Shown here piece by piece: positions 13,720-21,108 of a stretch of DNA of 21,108 nt. Origin of the DNA: SIG440 sp045648205 (GTDB lineage: Bacteria; Bacillota; Clostridia; Monoglobales; Monoglobaceae). The notes under the pieces are model-generated. The model worked only from the letters and a program-made list of their open reading frames with translations, did no database searches and was not told the origin of the DNA. The DNA is taken from the NCBI GenBank assembly GCA_045648205.1, contig JAZRNM010000008.1, positions 1-21,108 on the forward strand. Direction: 5' to 3'. Each line of letters begins with the position of its first letter. Positions within the stretch are counted from its first letter, which is position 1. A program made the translations under genes and the position numbers.

Positions 13720-16431
13720 ATGGCTGAAAAAAAGAAAACCGGAAATGCAACAAGGTCTGCATCCCGGACATCAGCGGACAGCAGAAGCAGAGCAACGGCA
13801 TCGCGGAAGAAGACGATGGCTAAAAAGACAAGAGGTGCTGAAATAAAGGGCATTATTCTCATTGCTCTGGGCGCGTTTTTGATTATGTCCTTCTTTACCG
13901 AGGCAACGGGAGCAGTCGGACACTATTTCAAGGAAATCCTTACGGGATTGTTTGGAGGTCCCTCTGTGATTTTCTTTGTGTTTGTTATATGGACAGGAAT
14001 TAATCTGTTTGTCGAAAAGAAAAATGACAAGGCAACCTACAAAATGTGGCTTCTGCCTTTGTTTATGTTGGCAACCTCGGTTTTGTGGTCGGTGATTTGT
14101 GAAAACACCAAGTTTCCTGCGGGCGGATTTTTGGCGGGTATTTCCACAATGTATGCAAGAGGAGTGCTTGGCGGCGGAGTTTTTGGTGATCTTCTCTGCG
14201 TTGGACTCGTTAAGTGCATAGGAATTGTGGGAACAACCATTCTGTCGGTTGCGTTAATTTTGATTTTGGGTGTGATTCTCACCGAAGTTTCCATTGAAAA
14301 GCTGTTTAAGAAAATTGGTTCGGCCATATCAAAAAACCGTAAAAAGATTGCCGAAAATCTTGACGAGGAAATTGATATGGAAGAAGATGTTCCAAAGAAA
14401 GAGTCAAGACGGGACAGAAAAAAGAGAGAAAAGGCTGAAAAAATCAGAGAGATAAAGACAGTGGTTCAGGAGGATCATAGTCCTGATAAAAAACCAAACA
14501 GTGAGTATTTTGATGTATATTTCAAGGAAGGCGACATAGCAGATTTGGCAAAAGGAACTGACGGACAACCGTTGGTGAAAAGGTTCAAGTTTGAAGAAGA
14601 TATTCCTGATGAAACTGCTGAAGCAGCAGCGGAAGTGCTTGAAGAACACAAGCAAAGAACGGCAGAGACAAAAAAGGCAGAACCTTTCAGAATTGAAGAT
14701 GTGCATACCGGAGTGCTCACAGAGCTTCCTGACGAAAACGGAAAGTTCAGAGCAAGTGGTGATGACGAATTTGAACCGCCAAGTCTTGAACAGATGCAAG
14801 AAAAGGTGGATCCTCTTACCCAGGCGGCTATTGATGCAGGCGTGCCCCTTGACAGAGCTGTTGAGGCGGGAAAACGTTTGAGCCAGCAGGAGGTTCAGCA
14901 GGCAGCAAACAGTGTCAATATTATGGCAAAGGAGAACATTGAGGCAACAAAGATTATAAATTACAAGCTGCCGTCAGTGTCACTTCTTGCAAAACCAAAG
15001 CCGAAAACAAAAAGCCGTGCGGAAATAAAACACGAGCTTGAAGAAAAGGCAAACAGACTTCTTGAAACCCTTGCAAGCTTCAAGGTTGATGCCAAGATTA
15101 TAAACATAACACAAGGCCCGACGGTTACCCGTTTTGAACTTCAGCCGGGTTTTGGAATAAAGGTTTCAAAAATAACCAATCTGGCGGATGACATTGCTCT
15201 CAGCCTGGCGGCATCAGGTGTGCGTATTGAGGCACCAATCCCAGGCAAGTCGGCAATAGGAATTGAAATACCAAACACAGAGCCGAGCCCTGTGCCTATC
15301 CGTGAGGTTATTGACACAGATAAGTTCCGCGAGTTCAAGTCAAAGACAGCTTTTGCTCTGGGCAAGGACATAAGCGGGAATTCGGTTATTGCAGACATTG
15401 CACAGTTCCCTCACGTGCTTATTGCAGGTGCTACGGGCTCAGGTAAGAGTGTGTGCATAAATTCGCTGATTACCAGCATTCTATATAAGGCGAAACCCAA
15501 TGAAGTTAAAATGATTATGGTGGACCCGAAAATGGTTGAGCTTGGGGTTTACAACGGAATTCCACATTTGCTTATCCCCGTTGTGACCGACCCCAAGCAC
15601 GCGGCAGGAGCGCTCAACTGGGCGGTTGCTGAAATGAAAAACCGTTATCAGCTTATGAAAGACAACAAGGTCAGAAACATTCAGGGCTATAACGAATTGA
15701 TGGAAGAAGAGGGAACTCCGGAAAACAAGCTCCCTGAGATTGTTATCATAATCGACGAGCTTGCTGACCTTATGCTTGCAGCGAAAAATGAAGTTGAAGA
15801 TGCTATAAACAGCTTAGCTGCTCTTGCAAGGGCGGCGGGAATGTATCTTGTCATTGCCACACAAAGACCATCTGTTGACGTTATCACGGGTGTTATCAAA
15901 GCCAATGTGCCGTCCAGAATTTCCTTTGCGGTTTCATCTCAGGTGGATAGCCGAACCATTCTTGACAGTATGGGCGCCGAAAAGCTTCTTGGAAAGGGTG
16001 ATATGCTCTATGCTCCCAGAGGTGCGGTAAAACCAATCAGAATTCAGGGAAATTTCTTGTCTGATGATGAAATAGAGGGAATTATCGCTTTTGTGAAAAA
16101 ACAATATGAGGCTGAATATGACGAAAGCATACTCGAACATATTGAAAGAGAGCAGGAAGCACGTGATGAGGTGGGAGCAGATGACGACCACACCAGAAGT
16201 GGCGACAAAGACGAGCTTTTTGTGAAAGCGGCAGAGTTGGTTTTTGAATCAGGACAAGCATCGGTTGCTATGCTCCAGAGAAAATATAAGATTGGCTATC
16301 AAAGAGCGGCAAGGATTATTGACCAGCTTGAGGAAAATCGGATTATCGGTCCCTATGAAGGGACAAAGCCTCGCCAGGTTCTGATAAGTCGTGCAGAACT
16401 TAATGAGATGATAATGAATAATTCTGATTAG
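13720..16431 (+). CDS. ftsK: FtsK/SpoIIIE-family DNA translocase
   Basis: A septal hexameric ATP-driven pump that clears or moves chromosomal DNA at division or sporulation. The 903-residue protein begins with a basic, Ser/Arg/Lys-rich tail (1-40), then membrane segments at about 43-62, 78-97, 108-125 and 163-185. An acidic/basic linker reaches about residue 400. The motor follows, with Walker A GATGSGKS at 570-577 and Walker B IIIDELADL at about 676-684. A C-terminal winged-helix gamma domain (about 831-895, DELFVKAAELVFESGQAS) should read KOPS/SRS-type sequences. I cannot tell FtsK from SpoIIIE by sequence alone. The ribosome binding site (GAGGATGG at 13701-13708) is weakly placed. Confidence 0.96.
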   Translation: MAEKKKTGNATRSASRTSADSRSRATASRKKTMAKKTRGAEIKGIILIALGAFLIMSFFTEATGAVGHYFKEILTGLFGGPSVIFFVFVIWTGINLFVEKKNDKATYKMWLLPLFMLATSVLWSVICENTKFPAGGFLAGISTMYARGVLGGGVFGDLLCVGLVKCIGIVGTTILSVALILILGVILTEVSIEKLFKKIGSAISKNRKKIAENLDEEIDMEEDVPKKESRRDRKKREKAEKIREIKTVVQEDHSPDKKPNSEYFDVYFKEGDIADLAKGTDGQPLVKRFKFEEDIPDETAEAAAEVLEEHKQRTAETKKAEPFRIEDVHTGVLTELPDENGKFRASGDDEFEPPSLEQMQEKVDPLTQAAIDAGVPLDRAVEAGKRLSQQEVQQAANSVNIMAKENIEATKIINYKLPSVSLLAKPKPKTKSRAEIKHELEEKANRLLETLASFKVDAKIINITQGPTVTRFELQPGFGIKVSKITNLADDIALSLAASGVRIEAPIPGKSAIGIEIPNTEPSPVPIREVIDTDKFREFKSKTAFALGKDISGNSVIADIAQFPHVLIAGATGSGKSVCINSLITSILYKAKPNEVKMIMVDPKMVELGVYNGIPHLLIPVVTDPKHAAGALNWAVAEMKNRYQLMKDNKVRNIQGYNELMEEEGTPENKLPEIVIIIDELADLMLAAKNEVEDAINSLAALARAAGMYLVIATQRPSVDVITGVIKANVPSRISFAVSSQVDSRTILDSMGAEKLLGKGDMLYAPRGAVKPIRIQGNFLSDDEIEGIIAFVKKQYEAEYDESILEHIEREQEARDEVGADDDHTRSGDKDELFVKAAELVFESGQASVAMLQRKYKIGYQRAARIIDQLEENRIIGPYEGTKPRQVLISRAELNEMIMNNSD

Positions 16432-16631
16432 TATGGGAGATACTCCCCCAGATAGCAGTTTTACTGTGCATTTGGTTCAAAATCACAGGTTTAAATTTGT
16501 GAAAATTAACAAAAATACAAAAAAATATAGAAAAGTATAGAAATTTAAAAAAATATGTAGTATTATATTAATAACATTATTAAACATTACATTAAATAAT
16601 CTATTATTTAAAAAGAAAAGGAGTTTTAGGA
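16432..16631 (+). promoter_or_regulatory. AT-rich upstream region of the HU gene
   Basis: A 200-nt gap without a gene. From about 16500 to 16616 it is nearly all A and T with many A-tracts, far from the composition of its neighbours. A promoter must lie here, with -10-like TATTAT/TATATT at 16561-16569, but no convincing -35 pairs with them. A short GGGAG/CTCCC hairpin near 16436-16448 lacks a T-run. Confidence 0.45.
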
Positions 16632-16907
16632 ATGAATAAAACAGAATTGATTTCAGCAATGGCTGAAAAGGCTAATCTTTCAAAGAAAGATGCAGAAGCT
16701 GCATTGAACGCATTTGTTTGCGCAGTTGAAGGCGCACTCGCTAAGGGTGTCAAAGTTCAGCTCGTTGGCTTCGGCGGTTTTGAAGTAAGAGAAAGAGCTG
16801 CAAGAACAGGCAGAAACCCCCAGACAGGTGCAGAAATGAAGATTGCTGCAGCTAAGGTTCCCGCTTTCAAGGCAGGCAAAGCTCTTAAAGACCTTATTAA
16901 CAAATAA
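16632..16907 (+). CDS. hup: HU-family DNA-binding protein
   Basis: A small dimeric nucleoid protein that bends DNA. The 91 residues begin MNKTELISAMAEKANLSKKD (residues 1-20), the canonical HU N-terminus, and continue through VQLVGFGGFEVRERAARTGRNP with the beta-arm proline (P62) in RNPQTG, then the C-terminal helix AFKAGKALKDLI. Length is exactly that of HU. AAAGGAG at 16617-16623 is 8 nt before the ATG. It is monocistronic by structure: an AT-rich promoter region precedes it and a strong terminator follows. Confidence 0.97.
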   Translation: MNKTELISAMAEKANLSKKDAEAALNAFVCAVEGALAKGVKVQLVGFGGFEVRERAARTGRNPQTGAEMKIAAAKVPAFKAGKALKDLINK

Positions 16908-16923
16908 TAAGATTTAACTCTTA

Positions 16924-16950
16924 AAAGAACGCCGGTCGGCGTTCTTTTTT
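16924..16950 (+). terminator. Intrinsic terminator of the HU gene
   Basis: AAAGAACGCC / GGCGTTCTTT (10-bp arms, loop GGTC) is followed by a T-run up to 16950. Confidence 0.95.
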
Positions 16951-16986
16951 GCGTGTAAGGAAATTTATATCTGCGAGGAGAATATT

Positions 16987-17241
16987 ATGCAAAGCTATTC
17001 ATACAAAACACGGGGCACTTGCTCAAGGGAGATTTATTTCGATATTGATGGCAACATTGTGAAGAATGTCAGATTTGTTATGGGCTGCCAGGGAAACACC
17101 ATGGGAGTTTCAAGGCTCGTGGAGGGGATGACAGTAGATGAAGCAATCCTGAGACTAAGAGGGATTGATTGCGGTGGAAGAGGAACATCCTGCCCTGACC
17201 AACTGGCTCAGGCCCTTGAAAAGGCAAAAAATGAGGGATAA
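16987..17241 (+). CDS. TSCPD-domain protein (TIGR03905-like), function unknown
   Basis: An 84-residue cytosolic protein containing GTSCPDQLA (66-74), the signature of the TSCPD domain. That domain also occurs at the C-terminus of some B12-dependent ribonucleotide reductases; stand-alone versions of about 80 residues are common in clostridia. Four cysteines, C12, C34, C57 and C69, lie in TCS, GCQGN, DCGGRG and SCPD contexts and could bind a metal or be redox active (inference). GAGGAG at 16976-16981 precedes ATG 16987. It lies between the HU terminator and the promoter of the ribosomal operon, so it may have its own promoter or depend on HU read-through. Confidence 0.85.
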   Translation: MQSYSYKTRGTCSREIYFDIDGNIVKNVRFVMGCQGNTMGVSRLVEGMTVDEAILRLRGIDCGGRGTSCPDQLAQALEKAKNEG

Positions 17242-17329
17242 TTATTGCATTGGTGGAAATATCTATATAATAAGGAACAAAAATCAATAATTTGTGGATT
17301 TTTTCCCGTTGAAATCATATATATAGTAC

Positions 17330-17358
17330 TTGACAAAAGATGTGGAAACTGATACAAT
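17330..17358 (+). promoter_or_regulatory. Strong sigma-A promoter of the L7Ae-rpsL-rpsG-fusA operon
   Basis: A perfect -35 TTGACA (17330-17335), a 17-bp spacer and TACAAT (17353-17358) with an extended -10 TGA directly before it. Predicted start is near 17365, giving a leader of about 70 nt. Confidence 0.9.
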
Positions 17359-17379
17359 AAAGTGTATTTTGTAATATTG

Positions 17380-17422
17380 GGATAGTGCGGTATTTTGCAC
17401 AATCCGGTGCACAAAAAGTGCA
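17380..17422 (+). promoter_or_regulatory. Two hairpins in the leader of the L7Ae-like gene
   Basis: Hairpin 1 pairs GGAT-A-GTGC (17380-17388) with GCAC-A-ATCC (17397-17405). Hairpin 2, TGCAC-AAAAA-GTGCA (17408-17422), ends directly at the AAGGTG site (17423-17428). Repeated GTGC and GCAC blocks allow alternative pairings. Confidence 0.5.
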
Positions 17423-17435
17423 AAGGTGAACAAAA

Positions 17436-17675
17436 ATGGAAAGAATAAGAACGAGTCATCACGTTGTGGGGCTCAAGCAATCCAAAAAGGCTATTGAGTC
17501 GGGAAAGGCAGAGCTGGTTTTTGTTGCCAGAGATGCGGACAGCCATATAGTTTTTCCGATTGAACGGCTTTGTGGAGAAAAGGGCGTCAAGGTAGAGTAT
17601 GTCAATAACATGAAGGAGCTTGCGAAGGCTTGTCACGTTGAAGTGCCTACTGCGATTGCAACAATACTTCGGTAA
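17436..17675 (+). CDS. L7Ae/YbxF-family kink-turn-binding ribosomal protein-like
   Basis: A 79-residue protein of the L7Ae/L30e/S12e-like fold, homologous in size and place to Bacillus YbxF, a kink-turn RNA binder encoded just before rpsL. Visible features are VVGLKQSKKAIESGKAELV (9-27), VFVARDAD (27-34) and the C-terminal VEVPTAIATILR. ATG 17436 follows AAGGTG at 17423-17428. It is the first gene after the strong promoter and precedes rpsL by 53 nt. The biological role of YbxF-type proteins is not settled. Leader hairpins raise the possibility of autoregulation, which is inference. Confidence 0.88.
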   Translation: MERIRTSHHVVGLKQSKKAIESGKAELVFVARDADSHIVFPIERLCGEKGVKVEYVNNMKELAKACHVEVPTAIATILR

Positions 17676-17728
17676 AGACGCAAATGCGTTTTTATATTAT
17701 AAATTCTATATACAGGAGGTGAAAATAG

Positions 17729-18148
17729 TTGCCAACATTTAACCAGTTAGTAAAGAAAGGCAGACAGACAGCGGAAAAGAAATCAACTGCTCCAGCTCTT
17801 CTCAAGGGTTTCAACACAATCCACAAGAAGTACACAGATCAGGATTCTCCGCAGAAGAGAGGTGTTTGTACTTCAGTTAGAACAATGACACCCAAAAAGC
17901 CTAACTCAGCACTCAGAAAGGTTGCCAGAGTTCGTCTCACAAACGGAATCGAAGTTTCAGCTTACATTCCCGGAATCGGTCACAACCTTCAGGAGCATAG
18001 CGTAGTGCTTATCCGTGGCGGTAGAGTTAAGGACCTCCCTGGTGTTCGTTATCACATTATCCGTGGTACACTTGATACACAGGGCGTTCAGAAACGTAAC
18101 CAGTCAAGATCAAAGTACGGTGCTAAGAGACCGAAAGATGCTAAGTAA
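17729..18148 (+). CDS. rpsL: 30S ribosomal protein S12
   Basis: S12 sits at the decoding centre of the small subunit. The 139-residue protein has the family start (PTFNQLVKKGR), the PKKPNSALRKVARVRL block (55-70), GGRVKDLPGVRYHIIRG, and the C-terminal RSKYGAKRPK. It is about 15 residues longer than E. coli S12 because of the Firmicutes-type insert near 28-44. The lysines in PKKPNS and GGRVKDL, sites where changes give streptomycin resistance in other bacteria, are wild type. The start codon is TTG (17729), fixed by a perfect AGGAGGTG site at 17714-17721 and by the family N-terminus. Confidence 0.98.
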   Translation: MPTFNQLVKKGRQTAEKKSTAPALLKGFNTIHKKYTDQDSPQKRGVCTSVRTMTPKKPNSALRKVARVRLTNGIEVSAYIPGIGHNLQEHSVVLIRGGRVKDLPGVRYHIIRGTLDTQGVQKRNQSRSKYGAKRPKDAK

Positions 18149-18301
18149 GGCAAAAATCAAGTAAGAAATTTATGTTATAGTGCTTGTTACTATTTTTTTA
18201 TATATACCCGTCGGGTAATAGTACAAAGCGCTAGCAGTATCCTTATGGGTATTGAGTACCTTGTGGATATGATTAACCACAAAGAAATGGAGGGAAGATA
18301 A
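18149..18301 (+). promoter_or_regulatory. Structured rpsL-rpsG intercistronic region
   Basis: This 153-nt gap is long for an operon of this kind. A stem pairs 18182-18194 (GCTTGTTACTATT) with 18217-18229, extendable outward to AGTGCT/AGCGCT, with an inner hairpin ACCCG-T-CGGGT at 18206-18216. A second hairpin TTGTGG/CCACAA (18261-18282) lies 6 nt before the GGAGGG site (18291-18294 region). In E. coli the same gap is the S7 repressor-binding site of the str operon; a similar role here is inference. Confidence 0.5.
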
Positions 18302-18772
18302 GTGCCAAGAAAAGGACATATTGCACGTCGTGACGTGTTGCCGGATCCTATGTATAACAGTAAAACTGTTACCCGTCTTATAAACAATATCATGCTTGAC
18401 GGAAAAAAGGGCGTTGCTCAGGCTATCGTTTATGATGCATTTGACATCATAAAAGAAAAAACAGGAAAGGACCCTGTTGAAGTGTTTGAGGATGCAATGA
18501 ATGCCGTTATGCCGGTATTGGAGGTTAAAGCGAGACGTGTCGGAGGTGCTAACTATCAGGTTCCGATCGAAGTTAGAGCTGAAAGACGCGAAACATTAGG
18601 CCTCAGATGGATTACACTCTATGCAAGACAGAGAAGCGAAAGAACAATGGCTGAAAGACTTGCAAACGAGCTTATGGATGCAATCAACAGCACAGGCGGT
18701 GCATTCAAAAAGAAAGAAGACACACACAAAATGGCAGAAGCGAATAAAGCATTCGCTCACTTCCGCTGGTAA
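18302..18772 (+). CDS. rpsG: 30S ribosomal protein S7
   Basis: S7 is a primary 16S rRNA-binding protein that nucleates the head of the small subunit. The 156 residues match the family length. Visible segments are PRKGHIARRDVLPDP, NSKTVTRLINNIMLDGKKG, the VKARRVGGANYQVPIEV core and the C-terminal GAFKKKEDTHKMAEANKAFAHFRW. The start is GTG 18302 behind an ATGGAGGGA site. The stop codon is followed immediately by the first of two hairpin elements before fusA. Confidence 0.98.
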   Translation: MPRKGHIARRDVLPDPMYNSKTVTRLINNIMLDGKKGVAQAIVYDAFDIIKEKTGKDPVEVFEDAMNAVMPVLEVKARRVGGANYQVPIEVRAERRETLGLRWITLYARQRSERTMAERLANELMDAINSTGGAFKKKEDTHKMAEANKAFAHFRW

Positions 18773-18900
18773 TTTTGCTTTGAAAATTGTCTCATCTTCG
18801 GCGAATGTGCTCAGTATGAAAAAATGCTCATGTGTATCATACACACTCCGCTTTTTTCAACTTCGCATTCACCGAATCTAAAACAATTTTCTTCGCAAAA
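18773..18900. repeat. Imperfect-palindrome element, copy 1
   Basis: A 128-bp element with ends TTTTGC...GCAAAA, starting at the first base after the rpsG stop. Long arms (18782-18809 and 18864-18891) pair imperfectly. The centre is a perfect GTGTAT-C-ATACAC palindrome (18832-18844) flanked by A- and T-runs. Copy 2 follows after 3 nt in the same orientation. It contains no ORF of note. Confidence 0.85.
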
Positions 18901-18903
18901 AAG

Positions 18904-19030
18904 TTTTGCTTTGAAAGTTGACTTATTTTCGGCAAATGTGTTCAATATCAAAAATGCTCGAGTATATCATATACACTCCGCTTTTTTGCACCTCACATCT
19001 GCCAAATCTAAAGCAAATTTCTTCGCAAAA
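18904..19030. repeat. Imperfect-palindrome element, copy 2
   Basis: A 127-bp diverged copy of the preceding element in direct orientation, with the same TTTTGC...GCAAAA ends. The centre is GTATAT-C-ATATAC (18962-18974). Both sides of several pairs have changed together relative to copy 1, so the foldback has been kept. Confidence 0.85.
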
Positions 19031-19066
19031 TCCCGTACGGATGGAAAGCCGATTTTCTATTAGACT

Positions 19067-19083
19067 AACACATTTTATGTGTT
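19067..19083 (+). promoter_or_regulatory. Small hairpin abutting the fusA ribosome binding site
   Basis: AACACA-TTTTA-TGTGTT ends 1 nt before AAAGGA (19085-19090). It might affect fusA initiation. The stem is only 6 bp, so the evidence is light. Confidence 0.35.
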
Positions 19084-19096
19084 GAAAGGAGTTACT

Positions 19097-21108
19097 ATGG
19101 GTAGAGCGTATTCGCTTGAAAGAACAAGAAATATCGGTATCATGGCCCACATCGATGCCGGAAAAACTACCACAACAGAGCGTATCTTGTATTACACTGG
19201 TATTAACCACAAGCTTGGTGAAACCCATGAAGGCGGCGCTACTATGGACTGGATGGCTCAGGAGCAGGAGCGTGGTATCACAATTACCTCTGCTGCAACA
19301 ACATGTTTCTGGGAACCCAAAGAAGGTCCTTATGCAGGCCAGAAGCACAGAGTAAACATTATTGATACTCCCGGACACGTTGACTTCACTGTTGAAGTTC
19401 AGCGTTCACTCAGAGTTCTTGACGGTTCTGTCACAGTAATGTGTGCTAAAGGCGGCGTTGAGCCTCAGTCTGAAACTGTTTGGCGCCAGGCTGATGAATA
19501 CAAGGTTCCCCGTATGATTTTCGTTAACAAAATGGATATCATGGGCGCTGACTTTTATAATGTTGTGAATATGATTCATGAGCGTTTGAATGCTAACGGT
19601 GTTCCCATTCAGCTTCCTATTGGTTCTGAGGACACATTCGTTGGTATCATTGACCTTATGAACATGGAAGCCGAGATTTATGATGATGAACTCGGTAACA
19701 GCTATCACAAGGAAGATGTTCCTGCCGATATGATGGACAAGGCTCAGGAATATCGTGACAAGATGATTGAAGCTATCTGTGAAACAGATGAAGACCTTCT
19801 CGAAAAGTACTTCGGCGGTGAAGAAATCACAGTTGCAGAACTTAAAGCTGCTCTTCGTCGTGCTACAATCAACAACGAAATCGTGCCTGTTCTTTGCGGA
19901 ACAGCGTACAGAAACAAGGGCGTTCAGCTGCTTCTTGATGCAGTTATTGAATATATGCCCGCTCCAACAGATGTTGACAACATTCAGGGTGTTAATCCTG
20001 ACACAGATGAGCCTGACGAAAGACCATCTTCTGATGATGCTCCATTCGCTGCTCTCGCATTCAAGATTGCAACTGACCCATTTGTTGGTAAGATTTGTTT
20101 CTTCCGTGTATATTCAGGAACTCTTGAAAAGGGTTCACACGTTCTCAACTCTTGCAAGGGCAAGCGTGAACGTATAGGAAGAATTCTTCAGATGCATGCT
20201 AACCACAGAGAAGACCTTGACATTGTGTACTCAGGTGATATTGCAGCGGCAGTTGGCCTTCAGAATACAACAACAGGTGAAACACTTTGTGATGAAAAGC
20301 ATCCTATCATTCTGGAATCAATGAACTTCCCTGAACCGGTTATCCGTGTTGCTATTGAGCCTAAGACAAAGGCGGGTCAGGAAAAAATGGGTATCGCTCT
20401 TGCAAAACTTGCAGAAGAAGATCCCACATTCAAGACCTACACAGATGAAGAAACTGGTCAGACAATCATTGCAGGTATGGGTGAACTTCACCTTGAAATC
20501 ATTGTTGACCGTCTGCTCCGCGAATTTAAGGTGGAAGCAAATGTTGGTGAACCTCAGGTTTCTTATCGTGAAGCATTCAGAAATCCTGCTGATGTTGACC
20601 ACAAGTATGCAAGACAGTCAGGTGGTAAAGGTCAGTACGGTCACGTACTTGTTAAGTTTGAGCCCCTTGGCGAAGGTGAAGGCTATGTCTTTGAAAATAA
20701 GATTGTCGGCGGTGCTATTCCCAAGGAATATATCCCCGCTGTTGACGCAGGTATTCAAAGTGCAATGCTCAACGGTGTTCTTGCAGGCTACAACGTAGTT
20801 GACCTCAAGGCGACACTTTATGATGGTTCATATCATGAAGTTGACTCTTCTGAAATGGCATTTAAGATTGCGGCTTCTATGGCTTTCAAGGAAGCTATGA
20901 GAAAGTCAGACCCGGTTCTCAAAGAACCTATCATGCTCGTTAATGTTATCACACCTGATGACTACCTCGGTTTTGTTATCGGTGACCTTAGCTCAAGACG
21001 TGGTATGATCAGAAGCCAGGAAGTTCGTAGCGGTGGCGTTACACAGGTTACTGCTGAAGTTCCACTTTCAGAAATGTTCGGTTATGCTACTGTTCTCCGT
21101 TCAGGTAC
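19097..21108 (+). CDS. fusA: Elongation factor G, 3' truncated by window
   Basis: EF-G is the GTPase that drives translocation and, with RRF, ribosome recycling. The frame opens at ATG 19097 (AAAGGA at 19085-19090) and runs off the window end with 670 codons seen, so about 25-30 residues are missing. GTPase motifs are AHIDAGKTT (17-25), RGITITS, DTPGHVD (90-96) and NKMD (144-147). Domain II contains VYSGTLEKGS, and GLQNTTTGETL follows. Domain IV has QSGGKGQYGHV, and domain V has VITPDDYLGFVIGDLSSRRG. It looks like canonical translational EF-G rather than a TetM-type or EF-G2 paralogue, because it sits in the str operon and retains all motifs. Confidence 0.97.
   Translation, partial: MGRAYSLERTRNIGIMAHIDAGKTTTTERILYYTGINHKLGETHEGGATMDWMAQEQERGITITSAATTCFWEPKEGPYAGQKHRVNIIDTPGHVDFTVEVQRSLRVLDGSVTVMCAKGGVEPQSETVWRQADEYKVPRMIFVNKMDIMGADFYNVVNMIHERLNANGVPIQLPIGSEDTFVGIIDLMNMEAEIYDDELGNSYHKEDVPADMMDKAQEYRDKMIEAICETDEDLLEKYFGGEEITVAELKAALRRATINNEIVPVLCGTAYRNKGVQLLLDAVIEYMPAPTDVDNIQGVNPDTDEPDERPSSDDAPFAALAFKIATDPFVGKICFFRVYSGTLEKGSHVLNSCKGKRERIGRILQMHANHREDLDIVYSGDIAAAVGLQNTTTGETLCDEKHPIILESMNFPEPVIRVAIEPKTKAGQEKMGIALAKLAEEDPTFKTYTDEETGQTIIAGMGELHLEIIVDRLLREFKVEANVGEPQVSYREAFRNPADVDHKYARQSGGKGQYGHVLVKFEPLGEGEGYVFENKIVGGAIPKEYIPAVDAGIQSAMLNGVLAGYNVVDLKATLYDGSYHEVDSSEMAFKIAASMAFKEAMRKSDPVLKEPIMLVNVITPDDYLGFVIGDLSSRRGMIRSQEVRSGGVTQVTAEVPLSEMFGYATVLRSG

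Noticed and set aside
18773..19030. Insertion sequence or CRISPR array
   Set aside because: There is no transposase ORF and no clear target-site duplication around either copy. Two adjacent long palindromes with a 3-nt gap are not a repeat-spacer array.
1..21108. parS or Noc binding sites (NBS) within the window
   Set aside because: Reading for TGTTTCACGTGAAACA-like and TTCCCGGGAA-like palindromes gave only partial matches, for example CTTCCCGGAAAC near 3820, none convincing.

Overview
The window looks like a housekeeping segment of a low-to-medium-GC Firmicutes chromosome, most likely a Clostridia (Oscillospiraceae/Ruminococcaceae-like) anaerobe. The reasons are the single-chain clostridial type of PurL, a formate-tetrahydrofolate ligase at the end of the purine operon, a Noc-type ParB protein, a SpoIIQ-like M23 protein, an L7Ae-like gene before rpsL, and AGGAGG-type ribosome binding sites throughout. 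The exact taxon is an inference. Every gene I can support lies on the + strand.

Bases 1-10485 hold the 3' part of a de novo purine operon: purM (5' end cut by the window), purN, an archaeal-type IMP cyclohydrolase (purO-like), a stand-alone AICAR formyltransferase, purD, single-chain purL and fhs, ended by an intrinsic terminator at 10452-10485. Fhs makes 10-formyl-THF from formate, which PurN and the AICAR formyltransferase use. The usual bifunctional PurH is replaced by two separate proteins. Most junctions are 20 nt or less, or overlap. The exceptions are a 179-nt gap before purD, filled by a branched inverted-repeat element, and a 64-nt gap with a hairpin before fhs.

Bases 10486-11052 hold a good sigma-A-type promoter, a candidate structured RNA of about 165 nt ending in an intrinsic terminator, a 50-residue small ORF, another terminator and a second promoter. 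The RNA matches no family I recognise and has a leader/attenuator layout.

Bases 11053-16431 hold envelope and chromosome genes: noc, a membrane-anchored M23/SpoIIQ-like protein, uppP and ftsK/spoIIIE. Bases 16432-17241 hold an AT-rich region, the HU gene and a TSCPD-domain protein.

Bases 17242-21108 are the str-type operon with its own near-consensus promoter: an L7Ae/YbxF-like gene, rpsL, rpsG and fusA (3' end cut by the window). The rpsL-rpsG gap carries RNA structure. The rpsG-fusA gap carries two tandem diverged copies of a ~128-bp imperfect-palindrome element.

I see no CRISPR array, tRNA, rRNA, prophage, transposase or defence cassette. The less explained parts are the RNA/small-ORF locus at 10522-10979 and the two families of hairpin elements at 3552-3688 and 18773-19030.
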